DNA from: Halodesulfovibrio marinisediminis DSM 17456
Lineage (GTDB): Bacteria; Desulfobacterota; Desulfovibrionia; Desulfovibrionales; Desulfovibrionaceae
Assembly (NCBI RefSeq): GCF_900129975.1
Contig: NZ_FSRG01000003.1
Coordinates: forward strand, 484,997-548,996
DNA: 64,000 bases
Direction: 5' to 3'
The notes below the pieces were generated by a model. It did no database searches. It saw nothing but the letters and a program-made list of their open reading frames with translations, and was not told the DNA's origin. The first letter of the stretch is position 1. Each line of letters begins with the position of its first letter. This document shows positions 1 through 8,391 of the stretch, piece by piece. The position numbers and the translations under genes are program-made.

Positions 1-339
1 CGTGATTTCAACATCAAAGGCATGGTGCATGTGACTGGCGGTGGCTTCTACGACAATATTCCGCGCGTACTTCCTTCTTCTGTGCGTGCTTCTATCTCCT
101 TTGGTTCATGGGATGTTCTTCCAGTGTTTAACTGGTTGAAAGAGCAGGGTGATTTGAGCTGGCCGGAAATGCTGCAGATCTTTAACTGTGGTGTTGGATA
201 TGTGCTTATTGTCAGCGCTGAAGACAAGGATGACGTTATGTCCCGTCTTGAAGCAATGAATCAGAAAGCATGGGTTATCGGCAACATTGAAAAGCGCGAT
301 GATCGGGAAGCAGAACAGGTTGATGTAGTTTTTGCATAA
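1..339 (+). CDS. purM: Phosphoribosylformylglycinamidine cyclo-ligase, C-terminal part
   Basis: This is the C-terminal end of AIR synthetase, the purine-pathway enzyme that closes the imidazole ring of aminoimidazole ribotide using ATP. The reading frame is open to the left window edge, so only about 112 residues are present. Visible signatures are the KGMVHVTGGGFYDNIPR stretch, typical of the PurM C-terminal ATP-grasp-like fold, then the SWPEMLQIFNCGVGYVL segment and the late 'WVIGNIEKR' motif. A strong hairpin terminator follows the stop codon, so the gene ends its transcript. The start and any upstream partner lie outside the window. Confidence 0.93.
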   Translation, partial: RDFNIKGMVHVTGGGFYDNIPRVLPSSVRASISFGSWDVLPVFNWLKEQGDLSWPEMLQIFNCGVGYVLIVSAEDKDDVMSRLEAMNQKAWVIGNIEKRDDREAEQVDVVFA

Positions 340-370
340 CCCCTTTGCTACCTCCAGCTATTGCAATAAA

Positions 371-406
371 GGCCGGTTCTCTTTTGGGAGCCGGTCTTTT
401 TGTATA
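371..406 (+). terminator. Rho-independent terminator after purM
   Basis: A CCGG-anchored stem of nine pairs (CCGGTTCTC with GGGAGCCGG, including G-U pairs) encloses a TTTT loop and is followed by CTTTTTG. It lies 32 bases past the purM stop. Confidence 0.85.
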
Positions 407-483
407 TATAAAACTCTGGTGTTTTGCAGGGCGATACAGTACATTTGAACAACTGAAATTGTAAGGCATACAGTAGATTCAAT

Positions 484-1413
484 ATGATGAAACAAAAATT
501 AGTTCTCGTTGGTTTAGCGTTTGCGGCTGTTCTTATGTTCAGTTCGCTTGTTCAGGCTCGCGTTGCGCAATCTGTCTGGTATGAATCAGTGCCTGAAGGT
601 GCTGAAGAAGCTGCGTATTCGGTTCGCTCTCGTTCCGGTGCGTTGCAGGCAGCATTTGTAAATGCTGTGTTTGATGAGTCGCTGGAAATTATCGGCTATC
701 CCATTACGGACGTGCGTAAAGAAGAGCTGCGTAAGTTCTTAGCTCCGAAAGCAAAAGCATATGTTTTAAGTTATCGTGAGTTGGGATCTACCCATATGGC
801 AGACGGATACGGGCAGGAAATGTCAGTAGAAGTTTCTGTAAACAGTTCTTCATTAAGATCGGTGATAAAGCGTCTTGGGTTCTTTAAAACCAGGACGGCA
901 CCTGTTGTGTATAACCCGCAGTACTCAGGCGTACAGGACGCAACATGGGAAAAGTTGGGTCGTCTTCACCAGTTGTACGGTTTGCGTCCGGACCACAACT
1001 CATCGCTTATTTTGGTTATGAATCCTGTTGGTGATACGTGGGAACTGTCGCTTCAGGGCGAGGGTGCTCCGATTGCTGCTCAATCAAAAAATTTAGATGA
1101 CGCATGGCATTCTGTGTGGGGGCAGTACTTCTCTCAGAGTACAAGTCCGCAGCCGATGGCTAATACCAGTAAAGGTGTGCTTCAGGTGCGTGGCTGGTTG
1201 TTCCCTGACGGAGTAGAAGCATTCGATAGAGTGCTGCGTGGCTGGGTGGGTTCTGCTTCCGGAGCGAGACTCGAGGCCGTGGTTATTCAGGCAGACTCTG
1301 TGTCTGCACGCTGGGTTGTGCAGACAAAAAATATTGATCAGGTTCTTACAAAGTTATCTGAGTATGTAAACGGGCGCGGGCTGACATACGAGTTTCAGCC
1401 AGCAGCCGAATAG
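484..1413 (+). CDS. Exported protein of unknown function
   Basis: A 309-residue protein with a clear Sec signal peptide: positive MMKQK, a hydrophobic core, and cleavage probably after the 'VQA' near residue 25. The mature part is soluble with no further membrane segment. The spacing of hydrophobic strands and the 'RSRSGALQAAF..AVFDESLEIIGYP' opening resemble DUF2066-type periplasmic proteins, but I cannot confirm that without a profile search. It sits alone between the purM terminator and a convergent terminator shared with tatA. The start codon is the first of two adjacent ATGs; no strong Shine-Dalgarno sequence is visible. Confidence 0.75.
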   Translation: MMKQKLVLVGLAFAAVLMFSSLVQARVAQSVWYESVPEGAEEAAYSVRSRSGALQAAFVNAVFDESLEIIGYPITDVRKEELRKFLAPKAKAYVLSYRELGSTHMADGYGQEMSVEVSVNSSSLRSVIKRLGFFKTRTAPVVYNPQYSGVQDATWEKLGRLHQLYGLRPDHNSSLILVMNPVGDTWELSLQGEGAPIAAQSKNLDDAWHSVWGQYFSQSTSPQPMANTSKGVLQVRGWLFPDGVEAFDRVLRGWVGSASGARLEAVVIQADSVSARWVVQTKNIDQVLTKLSEYVNGRGLTYEFQPAAE

Positions 1414-1427
1414 GCTTTGATGAAATA

Positions 1428-1467
1428 CAAAAAATCCCGAAGTACGATGTACTTCGGGATTTTTTGT
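1428..1467. terminator. Bidirectional terminator between convergent genes
   Basis: AAAAATCCCGAAGTAC and GTACTTCGGGATTTTT form a near-perfect stem around a GAT loop. A-runs and T-runs on opposite sides let it serve both the exported protein (+) and tatA (-). Confidence 0.9.
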
Positions 1468-1483
1468 AAGCCATAAGTGCTTG

Positions 1484-1678
1484 CTAGTCTTCTTTTTCTT
1501 CTTTCTTTTTTTCAGAAGAAGGAGTGACATCAATCTCATCAGGCTCGGTAGTAGCCTTTTTGAAGTTTTTAATGGCACGTCCAAGTCCGCCGCCGATTTC
1601 TGGAAGCTTGTTAGCTCCAAAAACGAGCAGAACGAGGACAAGAATAACTAATAATTCTGGAATACCGATACCGAACAT
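1484..1678 (-). CDS. tatA: Twin-arginine translocase subunit TatA/E
   Basis: A 64-residue TatA-family component of the Tat export channel for folded proteins. It has one short N-terminal transmembrane helix ([21 protein letters not shown]), then the hallmark hinge '[23 protein letters not shown]' amphipathic helix, and a highly charged Glu/Lys-rich tail. The start at 1678 is preceded by a strong GGAGGGAA site on the minus strand; the frame stays open 18 codons further upstream, but that extension breaks the conserved N-terminus. It stands alone, with no tatB or tatC beside it, so the rest of the translocase must be encoded elsewhere. Confidence 0.93.
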   Translation of the reverse strand: MFGIGIPELLVILVLVLLVFGANKLPEIGGGLGRAIKNFKKATTEPDEIDVTPSSEKKKEEKED

Positions 1679-1833
1679 AGTTCCCTCCATAGGATATGTT
1701 GCCGCTATACACACGGGGGGCTTACAGGTCAAGGGGTTGTTCTTGCGCTGTTTCCCGTAATATGTCGAATAACAAACGGAAAAAAGGCAGTACTCCGTTT
1801 GTTAAGTTTTTTAAGAAAAGAGGAAGTTTAAAA

Positions 1834-3459
1834 ATGGAACGTATTGTTATTATAAGTTCTGGTTTGGCTGGTGCCAAGACCGCTGCGCGCATTAAAAGGC
1901 AGGCTCCGTCTGCTGAAGTTAACTTAGTTGTTCCTATTGAAGTTGAAGAAGGTTCTAAACAGGGAATATTTGGAAAAAATAATCCGCTGGCGCATGTTTC
2001 TTCTGTTTTGCTTGATGCTAAACAGATCAGCGTACTACCTATGACTTCCATGGAAATGGATTTTAAAAATAAAACCGTTCATGCTTCTTCTCCGCAGGGC
2101 AGCATTCCAATTCGTTACACAAAACTGATTATGGAAATTGATGCTGCTCCAAGATTGCCTCGTGCTGTCCGTGGGGCGCAGAATGTTATCCCTTGGCCGC
2201 TGGAGCAGGCTGGCCTTGTAGATGAATGGCTGGAAAGCTACAAGCCGCAGACTGCGGTAGTGTATGGTGGAGCTCACGCTTTATCACTTATTGATCCGCT
2301 TGTGCAGGCTGGAGTGTCTGTAACATGGGCGCGTTCAGAATGTGCCGAGTTTGATCCGGAATTCTGGCATGTTGTGAGCGATAAAGTTGAAGCAGGTGCG
2401 GAAGGCAAGGTTCGCGTTGTTCCTATGACAGAGGGACCCGTGACTCCTGAATTGACTCCTGAAGGTGATATTCGTGCATTAACCTGCGGTTCCGAATCTG
2501 TTGAGGGTGAAGTATTCTTCTGGGCAGATGCTCCGCGTGCTGTACACCCAATTGTTGCAGAGCAGGGTGTTGACCTTGACCCATCCGGTTTTATTTCTGT
2601 TAAGGAAGACTTTTCTTGCGGCCTTGAAGATGTCTACCTTTTCGGCTCAGCTGTGGCTGTAAAACGTGCCGAAGTGGCTGGAAAATCCAATGCTCCTTAC
2701 GAGGCAAGCTCTGTGGATTCTCTTGTCAGTCATGGTCGTGTGTTGAGTTCCATCGTGTTGGAACAGCCAGTAACATGGAATGGTAGCTGTGCTTCTTCTC
2801 GCTATCAGGCCGCTGATTGTGTTGCGTTTCGTACTGGTCTTACACAGGCTGAAGCTGTTGCTGCTGGATATGAACCGGAGTTCGTTATTTTTGACGCAGC
2901 TCCTGTCCTTGCAGATATTAAATCAGATGCTGTTATAAAACTTGTGTGTGACAAAGCTACAGACGTTGTGCTTGGTGCACAGGTTTGTGGTGCGTTAGAG
3001 GCTGCTTGGATTGATGCTGTAGCTTCCGGCACAGCGGTAGCTCTTGCAGGTAATATGACTGTTCAGGCTCTTTCCTGTGTGGATATGGCTGCTGGCGGTA
3101 TGGTGCTTCGTAAGGCTGCTTCCATGCTCTCTAACAAGCTTGAAGAACGGATTTTTGGTATCACTCCAGATGAACTGATTGCATCTCGTGAAGCTGGTGC
3201 TAAGTTCTTTATTTTGGATCTCCGTGATCAGATTGCATGGCGTGCCGGACATATTCAAGACGCATATAATATTCCGTTTACCCAGCTTAAAAAGCGTTTG
3301 CAGGACGAAGTGCCACGCTTTACTCCGCTGGTAATCGTAAGTCATGATTCTGATATTCCGTACTCAATCGCTTGTTACCTCTATGGGCTTGGTGCAACCA
3401 GTCTGTATGTTCTTGATGGCGGAATGGAGTTGTGGCCGTACGATCTTGTTGCAGGGTAG
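1834..3459 (+). CDS. Degenerate pyridine-nucleotide-disulfide oxidoreductase/rhodanese fusion
   Basis: A 541-residue protein with the architecture of CoA-disulfide reductase/NADH-oxidase-rhodanese fusions: FAD domain, nested NAD(P)H domain, dimerisation domain (TGLTQAEAVAAGY, about 340-440) and a C-terminal rhodanese domain (about 450-541, DLRDQIAWRAGHIQDAYNIP). Nearly every catalytic motif is altered. The FAD dinucleotide motif reads SSGLAGAK. The SFxxC active-site cysteine region near residue 43 is absent. The NAD(P)H motif reads YGGAHALSL. The second FAD motif reads YLFGSAVAV where GD is expected. The rhodanese loop is VSHDSD with no cysteine. I therefore infer a non-enzymatic or repurposed scaffold. 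The start is the ATG at 1834 behind AAGAGGAAG; the frame is open upstream to 1696, but that stretch looks non-coding. It heads a run with the next two genes. Confidence 0.75.
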   Translation: MERIVIISSGLAGAKTAARIKRQAPSAEVNLVVPIEVEEGSKQGIFGKNNPLAHVSSVLLDAKQISVLPMTSMEMDFKNKTVHASSPQGSIPIRYTKLIMEIDAAPRLPRAVRGAQNVIPWPLEQAGLVDEWLESYKPQTAVVYGGAHALSLIDPLVQAGVSVTWARSECAEFDPEFWHVVSDKVEAGAEGKVRVVPMTEGPVTPELTPEGDIRALTCGSESVEGEVFFWADAPRAVHPIVAEQGVDLDPSGFISVKEDFSCGLEDVYLFGSAVAVKRAEVAGKSNAPYEASSVDSLVSHGRVLSSIVLEQPVTWNGSCASSRYQAADCVAFRTGLTQAEAVAAGYEPEFVIFDAAPVLADIKSDAVIKLVCDKATDVVLGAQVCGALEAAWIDAVASGTAVALAGNMTVQALSCVDMAAGGMVLRKAASMLSNKLEERIFGITPDELIASREAGAKFFILDLRDQIAWRAGHIQDAYNIPFTQLKKRLQDEVPRFTPLVIVSHDSDIPYSIACYLYGLGATSLYVLDGGMELWPYDLVAG

Positions 3460-3462
3460 CCT

Positions 3463-3879
3463 ATGGGCGCTCAGGTTCAAAAACTTCCCGGCGTTCACTG
3501 TGCTTTTTATCAGCAGGGACGTTGCTTATATGAAGAACATATAAATCCTGGCGATCACGCAGAGTGGTCTTGTTCAGAGATTACCCGTTTTTTGAATGCA
3601 TACGATGAATTCGTAGACCGCGCGGATAAGTTTTCTCTGGATGATGATCAAATAGCACAGTTGTGGGATTCGCATGAGGCGGAGTTGCCTCCGGCGGGAA
3701 CAATGTGTCCGGATTTTTGTGTCGGAGCATGTAAGCAGTGTGCGGATGATAGTAATCTTACAGATTGTTGTTATGAATTGAACCTGATCTGCATTTTGAA
3801 ATTACCTGTTTGTACCGGCGTTTGCCGCCGGTACAAACATTCTCAAACCTCCGAAGCAGCCTCTGGCTGTTCACGATAA
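3463..3879 (+). CDS. Cysteine-rich protein of unknown function
   Basis: A 138-residue protein starting three bases after the preceding stop, so probably translated from the same mRNA. It contains more than a dozen cysteines in clusters: CAFYQQGRC near the N-terminus, then CPDFCVGACKQC, DCC and CTGVCRRY towards the C-terminus. This spacing suggests a bound metal or Fe-S cluster, but it matches no ferredoxin or zinc-finger pattern I know. No signal peptide or membrane segment is seen. Its position after the motif-less flavoreductase suggests a joint function. A perfect 13-bp inverted repeat lies within its last 25 codons. Confidence 0.6.
   Translation: MGAQVQKLPGVHCAFYQQGRCLYEEHINPGDHAEWSCSEITRFLNAYDEFVDRADKFSLDDDQIAQLWDSHEAELPPAGTMCPDFCVGACKQCADDSNLTDCCYELNLICILKLPVCTGVCRRYKHSQTSEAASGCSR
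3808..3838. repeat. Perfect 13-bp inverted repeat inside a coding region
   Basis: GTTTGTACCGGCG and CGCCGGTACAAAC flank a five-base loop. No T-run follows on either strand, so it is not an ordinary terminator. In the coding frame it spells the VCTGVCRRYK segment of the cysteine-rich protein. Confidence 0.7.
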
Positions 3880-3891
3880 TTAGGGGACTTA

Positions 3892-4752
3892 ATGAGCGCA
3901 TCTGAATCGAAAAAAGTTACTCTTGTTATTCCAGCTGTGCAGCCGCAGCATGTGGCTGTTGACTTGCCGGAAGGAGTACTCTTTTGTTCTCCAGGGCTAC
4001 GTGAGGCCACTGGTGCATCCTTTTTTGTTTCACCGGAGCTTCCAATGAATCCGTCAGAAGCTCGTGGACAGCTGCACGAATTGCTTCAATATGGTCTTTC
4101 TTTTCGTAGTGCCCGCGATATGTCCAGTGTGGTGTTAGCGGAGAAAGCTACACAGCATGATGCTCCTGAACCGCTGAACGATGAATTTGCCGATCTGGAT
4201 GCTTTTGCTGCTACGGGTGAATTTGTACCGACAGAAAAAGAAGAGCCTGTTGTGGATGCGGTTTTGCAGGCTCGTATTGCTGCCCAGAAGACGTTGTTGC
4301 TTGCTTGGGATATGGAGCAGCGCATTGCCGAGCTTGGTGCTTTAAAAGATAAATTTACTGCTTCCAGCGCCAATATGGATGCAATTCTTGGCATTACGGA
4401 TGAGGATGATCTGGAAGAACTCCCCGGAATAGAGCCTAAAGCGGCTTTGGTGGGGGATGTGGAAGAAGATTTGGGGATGCCATGGCGTGCTGTGGCAGCT
4501 GCAATTATAGAATTTTCGCCGAAAGATACCCGTTTTGTAGCGGTAAAAAAAGAACTGGCTGATGTTCTCACAGAAATTGGTGAGGATATTACACTGGATT
4601 CTATTACTGCCGAAGAATACGGTTTTTCATTGCCTGAGAATTTTGGTTGGAAGCTGTATTCTGTTAAGGCATATGAATTATTAGGACACACTCGTGTGCC
4701 GGAAGGCTGGGAATGCCTCAACCGGACAGTAGAAATTTTTACAGTAGCGTAG
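3892..4752 (+). CDS. Conserved-looking cytoplasmic protein of unknown function
   Basis: A 286-residue acidic protein with no signal peptide or membrane helix. The N-terminal third is hydrophobic-strand rich (KVTLVIPAVQPQHVAVDLPEGVLFCSPGLREATG). The middle has a helical segment with a heptad-like pattern (about 120-165). The C-terminal third contains a compact alpha/beta segment ending in TVEIFTVA. I recognise no catalytic motif. An AGGGGA site precedes the ATG. It lies 12 bases after the cysteine-rich protein and probably ends the three-gene run. A 211-codon antisense frame overlaps it but shows no protein-like composition. Confidence 0.65.
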   Translation: MSASESKKVTLVIPAVQPQHVAVDLPEGVLFCSPGLREATGASFFVSPELPMNPSEARGQLHELLQYGLSFRSARDMSSVVLAEKATQHDAPEPLNDEFADLDAFAATGEFVPTEKEEPVVDAVLQARIAAQKTLLLAWDMEQRIAELGALKDKFTASSANMDAILGITDEDDLEELPGIEPKAALVGDVEEDLGMPWRAVAAAIIEFSPKDTRFVAVKKELADVLTEIGEDITLDSITAEEYGFSLPENFGWKLYSVKAYELLGHTRVPEGWECLNRTVEIFTVA

Positions 4753-5015
4753 TTGTTAAAGGCACGATTTATTTTCTGCGTGTCAATATGGGACTGCTCT
4801 GTGACGTTCAGTAGTTAAGAGTTGGTTTGCTGGGGTTAGAAAAGATATATTCTCAAATACATTTATGTGTTTTTTAATGTAGTCTTTTTATACTGCTTAT
4901 CGTACTCTTTGAACTAGTCAGATTTTTATTAGTTGCTGACGGCGCTGAAATCCTTTGTTGACAGCAAGCGATTGCTGCCAAGCTTGAGATTACGTGAAAA
5001 GTGGACGTAACAAGA

Positions 5016-5684
5016 ATGAATTTTACGCCAGAATTATTGGACAACATGTTTCCAGACGGACTTGGTGGTCTTATCTTCGATTGTGACGGGGTAATGTTTG
5101 ACACACGTGCCTGTAATATTGGATATTATAATCAGGTTCTAGATGTGTTGGGTATGCCTCCGTTGACCGAGGAACAGGAAGAGGTGGCGCATTATTCCTC
5201 AGTAATGGGGTTTTATGAAGCCATTGTGCCGAAAGAGAAGCACCATCTTATTCCTGAGGCACAGAAGAAGGTGAACTATGTCAAGACGGTTTTACCGCTC
5301 ATGATACCGGAATCCGGTCTGTACGGGTTATTGGAAACGGCTGTCGAGCTTGGTCTTAAGCTTGCAGTATTTACTAACCGTTCCAACACAATGGAAATGG
5401 TGCTTGAACAGCATGATATGGATGGCTTTTTCCATCCTGTAATGACTGCTGCAAAAGTTGAGTGTAAACCTCACCCTGAGGGAGCGCTCGAAATCATGAA
5501 AGAATGGAACGAGTCAGCAGACCGAGTTGTATTTATTGGCGACAGTATTGTTGACGAAGAAGCAGCAAAACGTGCTGGAATTTCATTTTGGGCGTATAAA
5601 AACACGGACTTACGTGGCGTTCATATTAATGACTTTGAAAGAGTGAAGCAGATACTTATCGAGTGGTGTAACAGGTCTAAATAA
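5016..5684 (+). CDS. HAD-superfamily hydrolase
   Basis: A 222-residue haloacid-dehalogenase-type phosphatase of the phosphoglycolate-phosphatase/beta-phosphoglucomutase group. All four HAD motifs are present: FDCDGVMFD (nucleophile and acid aspartates, about residues 22-30), VFTNRSN (motif II), the lysine in ECKPHPE (motif III) and FIGDSIVDEEAA (motif IV metal aspartates). The helical cap lies between motifs I and II. The substrate cannot be read from sequence. A GTG at 5001 would add five residues; neither start has a strong ribosome site. A TTGACA box (4958) overlaps a small palindrome upstream, but no good -10 follows. Confidence 0.85.
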   Translation: MNFTPELLDNMFPDGLGGLIFDCDGVMFDTRACNIGYYNQVLDVLGMPPLTEEQEEVAHYSSVMGFYEAIVPKEKHHLIPEAQKKVNYVKTVLPLMIPESGLYGLLETAVELGLKLAVFTNRSNTMEMVLEQHDMDGFFHPVMTAAKVECKPHPEGALEIMKEWNESADRVVFIGDSIVDEEAAKRAGISFWAYKNTDLRGVHINDFERVKQILIEWCNRSK

Positions 5685-5821
5685 AAGACTCTTTACAAAA
5701 AAATAAAAAAAATTGCCAATTTCGTCATTTTTTACTTGATAAGTAATCCATCATAATGGTTAAGTAGAACTTAGTGGAACTCCCCGAGATCTTTTATCCG
5801 TGGAGTGTAACCGGAGGCTTA

Positions 5822-6127
5822 ATGGAGATTTTTGCCATGAATTTTGTAGTAGGGATTGCTGAAATTTTAAACGCAGTCTTAAGCATATACTTCTGGGTTG
5901 TTATTATTTCAGCGCTGCTTACATGGGTCAATCCTGATCCCTACAACCCAATTGTGCGCACATTAAGAAATCTTACAGAACCGGTATTTTACCGCATTCG
6001 TAAGTGGTTACCGTTCACATATTTCAACGGGCTGGATCTATCTCCCGTTGTGTTGCTGCTTGCAATTCAGTTTACACAGATTTTTGTTATCCGTTCCATG
6101 TACCAACTTGCCGGAGCTATTCACTAG
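5822..6127 (+). CDS. YggT-family integral membrane protein
   Basis: A 101-residue two-to-three-helix membrane protein of the YggT family, whose members are implicated in osmotic shock tolerance and, in other lineages, in division-site or thylakoid organisation. The signature is the 'SALLTWVNPDPYNPIVRTLRNLTEPVFYRIRKWLP' region between two hydrophobic spans, followed by 'LDLSPVVLLLAIQ'. I chose the ATG at 5822, which has GGAGG four bases upstream; a GTG at 5774 and an ATG at 5837 are less well placed. It is followed by a 330-base leader before the ydcH-ilvBN run. Confidence 0.85.
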   Translation: MEIFAMNFVVGIAEILNAVLSIYFWVVIISALLTWVNPDPYNPIVRTLRNLTEPVFYRIRKWLPFTYFNGLDLSPVVLLLAIQFTQIFVIRSMYQLAGAIH

Positions 6128-6457
6128 CCTGGCAGTCCCTGTCAGAGCTAACCATGTGCCTGACAGTGGCATGGTTGGAAATGCGGGGCTGCCTTATTAT
6201 CATAAAGGCGGCAGGAAATAATAACCTGATGAATACTCGCAGCAGGAGAGTTGGATAAAGTAGAAAGGAATTAACCTACAAAGCCGATTAAGCATAAAAA
6301 TAGCTCGAAAAAGTAACGCTTGGAGAATGTTGTCATGAGTGAATTATCACTCTCAATATAAGAATCCCGTTACTCGTGGATGTGACGGTTTTCTATCCCT
6401 ATGGGTAGTCTTTAACCGAAAAGGCTGCCGATAACCTCCAAAAAAGGAGAAGCAATC
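6128..6457 (+). promoter_or_regulatory. Structured leader upstream of ydcH-ilvB
   Basis: This gene-free 330-base stretch holds several hairpins: AACCATG/CATGGTT (6150-6176), GAGTGA-atta-TCACTC lying inside a wider AGTAACG/CGTTACT pair (about 6312-6373), and a seven-pair GGTAGTC/GGCTGCC stem just before the ribosome site. A 25-codon frame (6181-6258) carries a CLIIIK run and could be a leader peptide for branched-chain attenuation. I recognise no known riboswitch class, and no T-run terminator is evident, so the mechanism is open. Confidence 0.3.
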
Positions 6458-6688
6458 ATGGAAGTACGTGACGTAGAATTACTCGAGAAACACTTGCCCC
6501 ATGATGAGACCCTCAAGGCGCTTTGGGATGAGCACATCTTATTTGAAAAGCAGGTAGATAAGCTTGAGAGCAAAAAACTCTTAACTCCGCAGGAAGAAGT
6601 TTCTTTACGTGAGCTTAAGAAACAGAAATTAGACGGTAAGACTAAGATACAAATAATGCTTGATCGGTACAGGGAATTGGAGATGTAA
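6458..6688 (+). CDS. YdcH/DUF465-family small helical protein
   Basis: A 76-residue, highly charged, all-helical protein fitting the YdcH (DUF465) family: 'LPHDETLKALWDEHILFEKQVDKLES' followed by 'LTPQEEVSLRELKKQKLDGKTKIQIMLDRYR'. The two helices probably form a hairpin coiled coil. The biochemical role of the family is unknown. A GGAG site lies seven bases before the ATG. Its stop codon abuts the ilvB start exactly, implying translational coupling to acetolactate synthase. That arrangement may mean a structural or regulatory link, or simple co-transcription. Confidence 0.85.
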   Translation: MEVRDVELLEKHLPHDETLKALWDEHILFEKQVDKLESKKLLTPQEEVSLRELKKQKLDGKTKIQIMLDRYRELEM

Positions 6689-8380
6689 ATGGAGTATTCT
6701 GGGGCCAGAATCCTGTTAGAGAGTTTAAAAAAAGAGAATGTTGATGTTCTCTTTGGGTATCCGGGTGGCGCAGTTCTTGATATTTATCACGAGCTGTCTA
6801 ACCACCAAGATATAAAACACGTGCTGGTTCGTCATGAACAGGGTGCCGTACACGCAGCTGATGGATATGCAAGAGCAACCGGAAATGTCGGTGTTTGCCT
6901 TGTAACATCCGGTCCGGGTGCAACCAACACCGTTACCGGTATTGCAACTGCGTATTCCGATTCAATTCCTCTAGTGGTTCTAACAGGTCAGGTTCCAACT
7001 CCTCTTATTGGAAACGATGCTTTCCAGGAAGTTGATATTGTAGGAATAACCCGTCCTTGCACCAAGCATAACTACTTGGTGCAGGACGTTTCCCAACTTG
7101 CAGCTACCATTAAGGAAGCATTCCATGTGGCTCGTTCCGGTAGACCGGGACCAGTTCTCGTGGACATTCCAAAGGATGTTCAGAACCAGATGCACGCGTT
7201 CCAGTATCCGGAACGTATTAAGATGCGTAGTTACAACCCAACGTACAAGCCGAATAACAATCAGGTGCGACGGGCAATTGAGCTGCTAAGCGAAGCAAAG
7301 CGTCCGTTAATTTTTACTGGTGGCGGTGTAATTTCTTCGAACTCTTCTGAAGAGCTTGGAACATTTGTCCGAACCATGCAGATTCCTGTTACCGGATCTT
7401 TGATGGGATTGGGATCTTTTCCGGGAGATGACCCGTTATGGCTTGGCATGCTTGGCATGCATGGTACCTATGCTGCGAACAAAGCTGTGAGTAATGCAGA
7501 TGTTATCTTGGCTGTCGGCGCTCGTTTTGACGACAGGGTAACAGGAAAGCTTTCTTCGTTTGCATCAGGTGCAAAGATTATCCATATTGATATTGATCCA
7601 ACTTCAATCCGTAAGAACGTTGAAGTTGAAGTTCCTATCGTTGGCGACTGTAAGCTTGCATTGCAGGGACTTCTCAAGGTGCAGTCAACAGAATTTGCAG
7701 ATGTAGACTGGGCTGATCAGTACAATGAGTGGAATAGTCAGATCAGAGAGTGGGCGACCACCCACCCTGTGAGATATCATCAGGAAGATTCTCTGAAGCC
7801 GCAGCATGTTGTTGAAACAATTTTTGAGCTGACCAAAGGTGATGCCATTATCAGTACTGAAGTAGGGCAGAACCAGATGTGGACAGCGCAGTTTTATCAG
7901 TTCCGTCAGCCGCGCACGTTGTTGACTTCAGGCGGCCTTGGCACAATGGGCTATGGCTTCCCTGCTGCTATTGGTGCGCAGATGGCGTTTCCTGATAAAC
8001 TGGTTATTGATATTGCTGGTGATGGTTCCATTCAGATGAATATTCAGGAGCTTATGACGGCTGTAAGCCATAAATTGCCAGTTAAGATTGTCGTGTTGAA
8101 CAACTGTTTCCTCGGAATGGTTCGCCAGTGGCAGGAACTGTTTTATGATAAAAATTACTGTTCTACATGTATGGATGCACAGCCAGACTTTGTGAAGCTT
8201 GCAGAAGCATACGGTGCAGAAGGCTACCGTGTAACAGATCCCGCTAAGCTTAAAGAAACATTGAAGGCTGCTTTTGACTCACCGCTTCCATGTATTGTTG
8301 ATGTGCGTGTTGAGACAGAAGAAAACGTGTATCCTATGGTGCCTGCAGGTGCCTCTCTTGAAGAAATGTTGTTGGTGTAG
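6689..8380 (+). CDS. ilvB: Acetolactate synthase large subunit
   Basis: A 563-residue catalytic subunit of acetohydroxyacid synthase, the ThDP/FAD enzyme that condenses pyruvate with pyruvate or 2-oxobutyrate at the entry to valine, leucine and isoleucine synthesis. The N-terminal PYR domain has the catalytic glutamate in [18 protein letters not shown] (near 50). The middle domain carries FTGGGVISS. The C-terminal domain has the ThDP-Mg motif GDGSIQMN with the distal NN (VVLNN). Length matches the family. It is contiguous with ydcH upstream and ilvN 11 bases downstream. Confidence 0.97.
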   Translation: MEYSGARILLESLKKENVDVLFGYPGGAVLDIYHELSNHQDIKHVLVRHEQGAVHAADGYARATGNVGVCLVTSGPGATNTVTGIATAYSDSIPLVVLTGQVPTPLIGNDAFQEVDIVGITRPCTKHNYLVQDVSQLAATIKEAFHVARSGRPGPVLVDIPKDVQNQMHAFQYPERIKMRSYNPTYKPNNNQVRRAIELLSEAKRPLIFTGGGVISSNSSEELGTFVRTMQIPVTGSLMGLGSFPGDDPLWLGMLGMHGTYAANKAVSNADVILAVGARFDDRVTGKLSSFASGAKIIHIDIDPTSIRKNVEVEVPIVGDCKLALQGLLKVQSTEFADVDWADQYNEWNSQIREWATTHPVRYHQEDSLKPQHVVETIFELTKGDAIISTEVGQNQMWTAQFYQFRQPRTLLTSGGLGTMGYGFPAAIGAQMAFPDKLVIDIAGDGSIQMNIQELMTAVSHKLPVKIVVLNNCFLGMVRQWQELFYDKNYCSTCMDAQPDFVKLAEAYGAEGYRVTDPAKLKETLKAAFDSPLPCIVDVRVETEENVYPMVPAGASLEEMLLV

Positions 8381-8391
8381 GGGATAGAGTA

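Noticed and set aside
1696-1833. 46-codon N-terminal extension of the flavoreductase-like protein
   Set aside because: It overlaps the tatA promoter region, has non-coding composition, and the ATG at 1834 has a good ribosome site.
4086-4721. 211-codon frame on the minus strand
   Set aside because: It is antisense to a well-supported gene, its composition is Ser/Ala-rich shadow coding, and there is no ribosome site.
6255-6340. GEMM-type c-di-GMP riboswitch, suggested by ACAAAGCC
   Set aside because: Only this short match is present; the first conserved loop and the tetraloop helix are missing.
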